DNA from: Clostridium sp. K13
GTDB taxonomy: Bacteria > Bacillota > Clostridia > Clostridiales > Clostridiaceae
Length of the DNA stretch: 33,719 nt
Reading direction: 5' to 3'
Assembly (NCBI RefSeq): GCF_019734195.1
Contig: NZ_JAASHM010000036.1
Span: 1-33,719 of the forward strand
The position numbers and the translations under genes were made by a program. The notes under the pieces were generated by a model. The model saw nothing but the letters and a program-made list of their open reading frames with translations, made no database searches and was not told where the DNA came from. This document shows, in pieces, positions 27,101 through 33,719 of this stretch (the stretch's first letter is position 1; each line of letters opens with the position of its first letter).

Positions 27101-28999
27101 TTGAATTTATATAACGAAGGGGTTAACTTAGAAGGAATACTAACAAGTGATTTACCAATAGAAGCAAAGGTTAATGTATTATTTGATGTACTTAAAAATG
27201 TTTTAGATGAAGGTGCAATCAGAGCTAGAACAGTAAGATTTAAGTTACAAAAATACGTTAATTCAACAGAAATAAATGAAAGAATATATGCACTAAATGT
27301 TATAGCATCAGATGGAAATGGGGCTAAGGTTGTTCCAACAGATGAAACTGCACAAGATGTGTTAGAGGATGTTATATATTGGATATCAGAAAATATAGCT
27401 AAAAAATATGTTCAAAATAAAATAGAGTCTGAAGTTGAAAAAGCTTTAGTTGAAAGACAAGATAAGTTCATGGATGAACTAAAAATGTCTATAATCAAAA
27501 AGCAAAAGGGAAAAGAAAATACAAAAACTACAGCAAAGTTAGAAAGATTAGAAAAGTTAGATGCAAAGCATATTAATAAAAATGTTATGTCACTTTTAAG
27601 ACCAGAAAACTTTGATGAAGTAGTTGGGCAAGGGCGGGCAGTAAGATCATTAATTTCAAAAATGTCTTCGCCTTATCCACAACATATAATTCTTTATGGG
27701 CCACCAGGGGTAGGAAAAACTTCAGCAGCAAGACTTGCATTAGAAGCTGCTAAAAAATTAAGATTTACACCTTTTGATGAGGAATCAAAATTTGTTGAAG
27801 TTGATGGAACTACATTAAGATGGGATCCAAGAGAAATAACAAATCCTTTATTAGGTTCAGTACATGATCCTATATATCAAGGAAGTAAGAAGGATTTAGC
27901 AGAGGTAGGAGTACCTGAACCAAAAACAGGATTAGTTACTGAAGCTCATGGAGGAGTATTATTTATCGATGAAATTGGTGAATTAGATGATATTCTTCAA
28001 AATAAGTTATTAAAAGTTTTAGAAGATAAAAGAGTAGAATTCTCATCTTCTTATTACGATCCTGATGATGAAAATATACCAGAGTATATAAGATATTTAT
28101 TTGAAAAGGGTGCGCCTGCAGATTTTGTTTTAATAGGTGCAACTACAAAAGATCCAAGTCAAATAAATCCAGCATTAAGATCTAGATGTACAGAAGTATA
28201 TTTTGAACCATTATCTTCACAAGATATAGAAGGCATAGTTAATAATGCATCTGAAAAACTTGATGTAGAGTTAGAAGATGGGGTTGGTAGATTAATAAGC
28301 CAATATACAATTGAAGGTAGAAAGGCAGTAAATATATTATCTGATGCATATGGATATTCATTATTCAATAAGGATGAAGATGAGATAAGTAATAAAATAA
28401 CTTTAAAGGATGTTGAAGAAGTTATTTCAATAGGAAGATATGCTCCATTCGAAAGATTAGATAATTTAGATAAATATGAAATTGGTCATGTGTATGGATT
28501 AGGAGTAAGCGGATTCTTAGGTTCTACAATAGAAATAGAATCTACAGTATTCCCAGCTAAGAAAAAAGGTCATGGAACTATTAAGTTTAATGATACTGCA
28601 GGTTCTATGGCTAAGGACTCTGTATTTAATGCAGCATCTGTGATAAGAAAGATTACAGATAAAGATATTAAAGACTATGATGTTCATGTTAATGTAATTG
28701 GTGGAGGTCAAATTGATGGACCATCAGCAGGAGCTGCTATTACAGTTTGTATAATTAGTGCTCTTACAGAAAGACCAATTCGTCAAGACGTTGCTATCAC
28801 AGGTGAAATTTCTTTAAGAGGAAATGTTAAACCAGTTGGCGGTATATTTGAAAAGATATACGGTGCTAGAAGAAAAGGAATTAAACTTGTTGCTATCCCT
28901 AAAGATAATGAAAAAGAAGTTCCTCTAGGACTTGAAGATATAGAAGTTAAATCTATAAGTCACATAGAGGAACTAATGGAGATAGTATTTGAGAAGTAA
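27101..28999 (+). CDS. lonC: ATP-dependent protease LonC (sporulation-associated Lon family)
   Basis: This 632-residue Lon-family protease lacks the LonA substrate-binding N-domain. A helical N-terminal region (1-155) precedes the AAA+ module with Walker A GPPGVGKT (200-207) and Walker B LFIDEIGE (287-294). A Lon-type Ser-Lys protease domain follows, with Ser542 (DGPSAGAA) and Lys585 (GGIFEKIYGARRKG). It fits the LonC group, restricted to some spore formers. The start codon is TTG at 27101, 7 nt after a perfect AAGGAGG. Its place between rplI and dnaB differs from Bacillus, where these two lie together. Confidence 0.9.
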   Translation: MNLYNEGVNLEGILTSDLPIEAKVNVLFDVLKNVLDEGAIRARTVRFKLQKYVNSTEINERIYALNVIASDGNGAKVVPTDETAQDVLEDVIYWISENIAKKYVQNKIESEVEKALVERQDKFMDELKMSIIKKQKGKENTKTTAKLERLEKLDAKHINKNVMSLLRPENFDEVVGQGRAVRSLISKMSSPYPQHIILYGPPGVGKTSAARLALEAAKKLRFTPFDEESKFVEVDGTTLRWDPREITNPLLGSVHDPIYQGSKKDLAEVGVPEPKTGLVTEAHGGVLFIDEIGELDDILQNKLLKVLEDKRVEFSSSYYDPDDENIPEYIRYLFEKGAPADFVLIGATTKDPSQINPALRSRCTEVYFEPLSSQDIEGIVNNASEKLDVELEDGVGRLISQYTIEGRKAVNILSDAYGYSLFNKDEDEISNKITLKDVEEVISIGRYAPFERLDNLDKYEIGHVYGLGVSGFLGSTIEIESTVFPAKKKGHGTIKFNDTAGSMAKDSVFNAASVIRKITDKDIKDYDVHVNVIGGGQIDGPSAGAAITVCIISALTERPIRQDVAITGEISLRGNVKPVGGIFEKIYGARRKGIKLVAIPKDNEKEVPLGLEDIEVKSISHIEELMEIVFEK

Positions 29000-29004
29000 T
29001 GTAG

Positions 29005-29036
29005 ATTAAGCTTCCTTTATAGGAAGCTTAATTTTA
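29005..29036 (+). terminator. Rho-independent terminator after lonC
   Basis: A 12-bp stem (29005-29016 / 29021-29032) with a 4-nt loop is followed by a short T-run. Confidence 0.85.
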
Positions 29037-29091
29037 TTATGTGAAGAAATAAATTTATTATACAAATGACCATAGCAAATTTGATTCATTT

Positions 29092-29100
29092 TGATATAAT
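29092..29100 (+). promoter_or_regulatory. Extended -10 promoter of dnaB
   Basis: TGATATAAT (TG-N-TATAAT) lies 57 bp before the dnaB start. No good -35 lies at the right distance, as is usual for extended -10 promoters. Confidence 0.55.
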
Positions 29101-29157
29101 AGGTTATATGTGTAAAGAAGTAGAAATTATAATAAAAAATTGGGAGGTGGATTATTT

Positions 29158-30495
29158 ATGGAAGCACCTATGATGAGAAGTTTACCACAAAGTATAGAAG
29201 CAGAGCAGTCCGTTATAGGGGCAATGATAATAGATAAAAGTGCCATTGCTCAAGTTTTAGAAAAGCTTAATGAAGAAGATTTTTATAGAGACGGACATAA
29301 GGCCATATATAAAGCGGTAAAAAAAATGTATGCTAAGGATATGGCAGTAGACTTAGTAACTATATTAGAGTATTTAAAGACTACTGATATGTTAGATAAG
29401 GCTGGAGGAGTTACTTATATATCTGAGTTAAGTTCATCTGTTCCTACAACAGCAAATTTAAGCTCTTATATAAAAATAGTAGAAGAAAAATCTACATTAA
29501 GAAAACTTATAAAAGCATCTACGTCTATTATTGAAGAAAGCTATAATAGTGGTGGAGATGTCGAAAAGGTAATAGATTTAGCTCAAAAAAAAGTTTTTGA
29601 TATAGCAGAAAAGAAGGATTCTAAGGAATATGAAGCACTTTCTAATGTACTTGAAAGAGGATTTTTAGAAATAGAAAGATTATTTAATAATAGAGGTGCT
29701 ATAACTGGAGTTGGTTCTGGAATTAAGGATTTAGATGCCAAAACATCTGGATTCCAAAAGGGTGATATGGTACTTATTGCAGCTAGACCATCTATGGGAA
29801 AAACAACATTCTCATTAAATATTGCAGAAAATGCAGCATTAAAAGAAGGAAAAAGTGTAGTAATATTTTCCCTGGAAATGTCTAAGGAACAATTAGCATA
29901 TAAGCTTCTATGTTCACAAGCTAATGTTGATATGTTAAAGCTTAGAACAGGTAACTTAGAGGATGATGACTGGGAGAGAATTGCAAGGGCAACAGGACCA
30001 TTGGCAAAGGCGAGAATCTATATTGATGATACTGCTGGTATTAGCGTTATGGATATGAGATCTAAATGCAGAAAGATAAAAATGGAGCATGGTATTGATA
30101 TGATACTTATTGACTACTTACAGCTTATGTCAGGTAGTGCAGGTAGTGATAATAGACAACAAGAGGTATCTGAAATATCAAGATCTATCAAAGCTTTAGC
30201 AAAAGAAATGGAATGCCCAGTAATTGCATTATCACAGTTATCTCGTGCACCAGAGCAAAGAGCTGACCATAGACCAATGCTATCTGACTTAAGAGAGTCA
30301 GGGTCAATTGAGCAGGATGCCGACGTTGTTATGTTCTTATATAGAGATGAGTATTATAACAAAGAAACTGAAGAAAAAGGTATTGGTGAGTGTATTATAG
30401 CAAAACAAAGAAACGGTCCGGTTGGAACTGTTAAGATGGCTTGGATTGGAGCTCACTCTAAGTTTGCTGATCTTGACCTAGTACATAAGGAATAA
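29158..30495 (+). CDS. dnaB: Replicative DNA helicase DnaB (DnaC in Bacillus)
   Basis: This is the hexameric helicase of the replication fork. The 445-residue protein has the DnaB N-terminal domain (LPQSIEAEQSVIGAMI...), a linker helix and a RecA-like C-terminal domain. Walker A is ARPSMGKTT (209-217), and later motifs include MILIDYLQLMSG and LSQLSRAPEQRADHRPMLSDLRESGSIEQDAD. No intein or frameshift is present. The ATG at 29158 follows GGGAGGTGG; an in-frame TTG upstream lies before that site. A terminator separates it from proC. Confidence 0.97.
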   Translation: MEAPMMRSLPQSIEAEQSVIGAMIIDKSAIAQVLEKLNEEDFYRDGHKAIYKAVKKMYAKDMAVDLVTILEYLKTTDMLDKAGGVTYISELSSSVPTTANLSSYIKIVEEKSTLRKLIKASTSIIEESYNSGGDVEKVIDLAQKKVFDIAEKKDSKEYEALSNVLERGFLEIERLFNNRGAITGVGSGIKDLDAKTSGFQKGDMVLIAARPSMGKTTFSLNIAENAALKEGKSVVIFSLEMSKEQLAYKLLCSQANVDMLKLRTGNLEDDDWERIARATGPLAKARIYIDDTAGISVMDMRSKCRKIKMEHGIDMILIDYLQLMSGSAGSDNRQQEVSEISRSIKALAKEMECPVIALSQLSRAPEQRADHRPMLSDLRESGSIEQDADVVMFLYRDEYYNKETEEKGIGECIIAKQRNGPVGTVKMAWIGAHSKFADLDLVHKE

Positions 30496-30500
30496 ATATA

Positions 30501-30546
30501 AATACTCTAAAGTTTTAAGAAATTATATACTTTAGGGTATTTTTTA
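30501..30546 (+). terminator. Rho-independent terminator after dnaB
   Basis: A 13-bp stem with one G-U pair (30501-30513 / 30529-30541 or 30530-30542) is followed by a run of T residues. Confidence 0.85.
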
Positions 30547-30557
30547 TAAATAAAAGT

Positions 30558-30638
30558 TGTGGATAAATTAAAAAAAATATTTTATAAGAAAAAACCTATT
30601 ATCTGTGGAAAACTTTAAACAAAGAAGACTGTGGATAA
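30558..30638. promoter_or_regulatory. DnaA-box cluster between dnaB and proC
   Basis: Two perfect boxes (TGTGGATAA, i.e. TTATCCACA on the minus strand) lie at 30558-30566 and 30630-30638. A one-mismatch copy (TGTGGAAAA) lies at 30604-30612, all in the same orientation. This is about 21 kb from oriC in non-coding DNA directly after the dnaB terminator. It could titrate DnaA or regulate the downstream gene. Confidence 0.7.
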
Positions 30639-30706
30639 GTTTTTTGTTAGTATATAAATATAAAAATTTTAATTATGCGTTAATAATGAGAAGGGTGGAA
30701 AGAGAT

Positions 30707-31507
30707 ATGAATAAAAAAATTGGTTTTATAGGTTGCGGAAATATGGGCAAGGCTATGCTAGGGGCCTTAGTTAAGTCTAATGATATTAACAAAAATGATA
30801 TTATTGTATCTACAAAGAGCAAAACTTCAGCTGAAAAAATAAGTGATGAGTTTGCTGTAAAAACAACAACAGTGAATATTGAGGTTGCTGAAGTAGCTGA
30901 TATATTATTTTTAGCAGTTAAGCCATATTTCTTTAAGGAAGTTATAGAAGAAATAAAAAATAGTATTAAAGAAGATACTGTTATTATTTCTATAGCAGCA
31001 GGTATAACAATAGCTCAAATAGAGCAATGGTTTGATAAGGATGTTAAAGTTGTTAGAACTATGCCTAACACACCAGCATTAGTTGGTGAAGGAATGTCAG
31101 CAATATGTCCTAATAAATTTATTAATGAAGATGAAGTAGAACATGTTGGTGAATTATATAATTTATTTGGAAAGTATGAAATTCTTGAAGAAAAAGACTT
31201 TCATGCATTTATAGCATTATGTGGATCATCACCAGCCTATGTATTTATGTTTATAGAAGCAATGGCTGATGCTGGGGTTAAGTTAGGTATACCTAGAGCT
31301 AAAGCTTATAAGCTAGCAGAGCAAAGTATATTAGGTTCAGCTAAGTTAGCATTAGAAACAGGAAAGCATCCAGGAGTGTTAAAGGATGAAGTTTGTTCAC
31401 CAGGTGGAACAACAATAGAAGCAGTAATAGATCTTGAAAAGAATGGATTTAGAAATACTGTTATAAGTGCAGTTGAAAAATGTGCAGAGAAATCTAAAAA
31501 TATGTAA
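30707..31507 (+). CDS. proC: Pyrroline-5-carboxylate reductase
   Basis: ProC catalyses the last step of proline synthesis, NAD(P)H-dependent reduction of pyrroline-5-carboxylate. The 267-residue protein has the N-terminal Rossmann motif IGFIGCGNMGKAM and VRTMPNTPALVGEGMSAI. The ProC signature region is SPAYVFMFIEAMADAGVKLGIPRAKAY, with DEVCSPGGTTIEAVIDLEKNGFR. The ATG at 30707 is chosen for family fit; the frame is open back to 30605 but reads unrelated sequence over the DnaA boxes. AAGGGTGG lies upstream. Confidence 0.95.
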   Translation: MNKKIGFIGCGNMGKAMLGALVKSNDINKNDIIVSTKSKTSAEKISDEFAVKTTTVNIEVAEVADILFLAVKPYFFKEVIEEIKNSIKEDTVIISIAAGITIAQIEQWFDKDVKVVRTMPNTPALVGEGMSAICPNKFINEDEVEHVGELYNLFGKYEILEEKDFHAFIALCGSSPAYVFMFIEAMADAGVKLGIPRAKAYKLAEQSILGSAKLALETGKHPGVLKDEVCSPGGTTIEAVIDLEKNGFRNTVISAVEKCAEKSKNM

Positions 31508-31620
31508 TATATTAATTAATTGAAAATTATTGTGGTAATATATGATTTTAAAATATATAATATAAGATAATGAATATATTATTAAAAAAATGAAATAATT
31601 AAAATATAAAAAATTCTATG

Positions 31621-31846
31621 AAAAGAAGAGTACTTATTCAATTATATTTTACAGCGAGTAGGGGTAGAGTGTAAGCCCTATAAAATATAGAGTAAGGAAG
31701 AGGAACTTGGAGAAGCTACCTGAGTATAAATTATATGAGGGTATGTCGTTAACTGCGTTAAAGTTTTGAGTGAACTAATTTTTTAGTTAAATTGAGTGGT
31801 ACCGCGGAAATATTCCGTCTCTTTGTATGAAAAGAGACGGATTTTT
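31621..31846 (+). promoter_or_regulatory. T-box leader of argS (tRNA-Arg-sensing)
   Basis: The leader starts AAAAGAAGAGTA (specifier-loop 5' side) and forms a long stem I. In it TATATTTTA pairs with TAAAATATA, enclosing the ACAGCGAG and GTGTAAGCCC conserved distal parts. The T-box sequence TGGTACCGCGG lies at 31797-31807. The terminator arms are 31815-31823 and 31832-31840 plus a T-run (31842-31846). AGA at 31699-31701 on the 3' side of stem I is the likely specifier, fitting arginine. Uncharged tRNA-Arg should allow read-through into argS. A weak promoter may be TATAAT at 31556-31561. The remainder of 31508-31620 holds nothing else recognisable. Confidence 0.92.
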
Positions 31847-31877
31847 ATATGTTTAAGACAATTAAGGAGGTAAAGTT

Positions 31878-33635
31878 ATGAAAATATTTATTGATGAAAT
31901 AAATAATGTAGTAAAAAATGCTTTTGAAGAGCTTGGATACGAAAGAGAAACAGGAAAGGTAAATGTATCAAATAGACCTGATTTATGTCAGTATCAATGT
32001 AATGGAGCTTTAGCAAATGCTAAGAAACATAAAAAAGCTCCAATGATAATAGCTCAAGAGGTTGTTGAAAAATTAAATGATAATAATATGTTCTCAAAAT
32101 TAGAGGCTGTAGCACCTGGATTTATTAACATGAATGTTAATGATGAATTCTTAATAGAATATGTTAATAAAATGAATAAGGATGAAAACTTTGGAGTTTC
32201 AAAGGCTACAGAAGTTAAGAAAATAGTTGTTGATTACGGTGGAGCAAATGTTGCTAAGCCATTACACATTGGACATTTAAGATCAGCAATAATTGGTGAA
32301 AGTATAAAAAGAATTGCAAAGTTCTTAGGGCATAATGTGGTTGGTGATGTTCATTTAGGAGACTGGGGTCTTCAAATGGGAATGGTAATATCAGAGGTTG
32401 AAAGAAGAAATCCATCTTTACCATACTTTGATGAAAGCTTTACTGGAGAGTATCCAACAGAAGCACCATTTACAATAGATGAGCTTGAAGATATATATCC
32501 ATATGCAAGTAAGCTTGCTAAGAGTGATGAAAAAGTTATGGAAGCAGCAAAACAAGCTACAGTTGAGCTTCAACAAGGTAGAAGAGGATATGTTGCTTTA
32601 TGGAAACATATATTAAATGTTTCAGTTACTGATTTAAAGAAAAACTATGGAGCATTAGATGTTGATTTTGAGTTATGGAATGGTGAAAGTGATGCACAAA
32701 AATTAATTCCAGAAATGATAGAAGAGTTAAAGCAAAAAGGATTTGCTCAAGAAAGTGAAGGGGCTTTAGTATTTGATGTAAGTGAAGAAACTGATAAGAG
32801 TCCAGTTCCACCACTATTATTATTAAAATCAGATGGAGCATCTTTATATGGAACTACTGACCTAGCTACTGTTGTAGAAAGAGTTAGAGATATGAGTGCT
32901 GATGAAATAATATACTTAGCAGATAAAAGACAAGGACTACATTATGAACAATTCTTTAGAGCTGCTAAGAAATCTGGAATAGCACATGAAGATACTGTTT
33001 TAGACTTTATAGGTTTCGGTACAATGAACGGAAAAGATGGTAAGCCATTTAAGACTCGTGAGGGTGGAGTAATGAGACTTGCAGATTTAATAAATATGAT
33101 TAAAGAAGCAGGTAAGGAAAAACTTAAGGACAATAAAAATATTGCAGAAGAAGATGTTGAGGAAATATCTTCAAAGGTTGGATTAGCTGCATTAAAATAT
33201 GGTGATTTATCAAATCAAGCGGCTAAAGATTATGTATTTGATATAGAAAGATTTGCTTCATTTGAAGGAAATACTGGGCCATATATTTTATATACAATCG
33301 TAAGAATTAAATCTATATTAAATAAAGCAGAAGGCTTTAATGAGGAAAATGGTATTTTAGTACCTCAAAGTGAAGCAGAAAGAGGATTAATGCTTCAATT
33401 AGCTAAATTTAATGAAGTTATTGAGTTAAGCTTTAGAGATAGAGCACCTCATAAGATATGTGAATTTATCTATGAACTATCTAATAACTTTAATAAGTTC
33501 TATAATGATACAAGAATATTATCAGAAGAAGATGAGGCTAAAAAATCATCTTGGTTAAGTTTAATAGATCTTGTTAAAAATGTTTTAGAACAAGGATTAG
33601 ATTTATTAGGAATGGAAAGTGTAGAAAGAATGTAA
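31878..33635 (+). CDS. argS: Arginyl-tRNA synthetase
   Basis: This class I synthetase charges tRNA-Arg. The 585-residue protein has the N-terminal Arg-synthetase domain (1-90) and HIGH at 130-133 in GGANVAKPLHIGHLRSAI. The catalytic core has LGDWGLQMG, and the degenerate KMSKS region is KDGKPFKTREGG. The anticodon-binding DALR domain follows, ending SVERM. AAGGAGG precedes the ATG, 31 bp after the T-box terminator. Confidence 0.96.
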   Translation: MKIFIDEINNVVKNAFEELGYERETGKVNVSNRPDLCQYQCNGALANAKKHKKAPMIIAQEVVEKLNDNNMFSKLEAVAPGFINMNVNDEFLIEYVNKMNKDENFGVSKATEVKKIVVDYGGANVAKPLHIGHLRSAIIGESIKRIAKFLGHNVVGDVHLGDWGLQMGMVISEVERRNPSLPYFDESFTGEYPTEAPFTIDELEDIYPYASKLAKSDEKVMEAAKQATVELQQGRRGYVALWKHILNVSVTDLKKNYGALDVDFELWNGESDAQKLIPEMIEELKQKGFAQESEGALVFDVSEETDKSPVPPLLLLKSDGASLYGTTDLATVVERVRDMSADEIIYLADKRQGLHYEQFFRAAKKSGIAHEDTVLDFIGFGTMNGKDGKPFKTREGGVMRLADLINMIKEAGKEKLKDNKNIAEEDVEEISSKVGLAALKYGDLSNQAAKDYVFDIERFASFEGNTGPYILYTIVRIKSILNKAEGFNEENGILVPQSEAERGLMLQLAKFNEVIELSFRDRAPHKICEFIYELSNNFNKFYNDTRILSEEDEAKKSSWLSLIDLVKNVLEQGLDLLGMESVERM

Positions 33636-33644
33636 TTTAAATAG

Positions 33645-33693
33645 GAGCTGTCGCAATAGCGGGTAAAAAAATCCGCTAGCGATAGCTCTTTTT
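33645..33693 (+). terminator. Rho-independent terminator after argS
   Basis: The stem is long and two-part: 10 bp (33645-33654 / 33679-33688, one G-U), a two-base AA bulge, then 6 bp (33657-33662 / 33673-33678). The loop is 10 nt and a T-run follows. Confidence 0.9.
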
Positions 33694-33719
33694 CTATATT
33701 TTCAAAAAAATAATTGTAC

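Noticed and set aside
27673..27681. A perfect TTATCCACA inside lonC
   Set aside because: It encodes conserved residues (SPYPQH) before the Walker A motif and stands alone. A single site is expected by chance in AT-rich coding DNA.
30605..30706. A 34-codon N-terminal extension of proC
   Set aside because: It would translate the DnaA-box region and adds no family sequence. The ATG at 30707 gives the standard ProC N-terminus.

Overview
This is the chromosomal replication-origin region of a low-GC, endospore-forming Firmicute, most probably Clostridium sensu stricto. The reasons are the very AT-rich codon use, the canonical gyrA-gyrB-remB-recF-yaaA-dnaN-dnaA / rpmH-rnpA-yidD-yidC-jag-mnmE-mnmG-rsmG-noc-parA-parB order, and the spore-associated genes yyaC and lonC. 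I cannot name the species from sequence alone.

Left arm (1-9447, all minus strand, leading away from oriC). At the left edge is the leader of a ribosomal RNA operon that continues outside the window, driven by two near-identical tandem promoters. It is followed (moving right) by the gyrA terminator, gyrA, gyrB, a remB (DUF370) gene interrupted by one in-frame TAA, recF, the small S4-domain gene yaaA, dnaN and dnaA. The origin is bipartite. A DnaA-box cluster with an AT-rich unwinding element and a clear DnaA-trio lies between dnaA and dnaN (7840-8061). A second box cluster lies between rpmH and dnaA (9593-9846).

Right arm (9869-33719, mostly plus strand). A perfect-consensus promoter starts the rpmH-rnpA-yidD-yidC-jag cluster (ribosomal protein L34, RNase P protein, membrane insertion, RNA binding). 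Next come mnmE-mnmG-rsmG (tRNA and 16S rRNA modification) and noc-parA-parB with two perfect parS sites (segregation and nucleoid occlusion), then a DUF4446 membrane protein. Two minus-strand genes interrupt the arm: a cysteine-desulfurase-like enzyme and yyaC. The desulfurase is divergent from a small DUF3343 (putative Se/S carrier) gene. After these come mscS-DUF951 and rpsF-ssb-rpsR with its own promoter and a likely S6:S18 leader motif. They are followed by a MazG-like gene, gdpP (c-di-AMP phosphodiesterase), rplI, lonC, dnaB, proC, and argS behind a T-box leader.

Most of the window is conserved housekeeping, and I see no wholly new multi-gene system, phage, IS element or CRISPR. The items most worth a second look are local: the nonsense codon in remB; two genes (yaaA and parA) whose strong Shine-Dalgarno is separated from the start by a hairpin that restores normal spacing; the fine structure of oriC, including tandem TTATACACA boxes at the dnaN leader and a palindrome made of two opposed DnaA-like boxes; a secondary DnaA-box cluster between dnaB and proC; and a Noc protein lacking the N-terminal membrane-targeting segment of Bacillus Noc.
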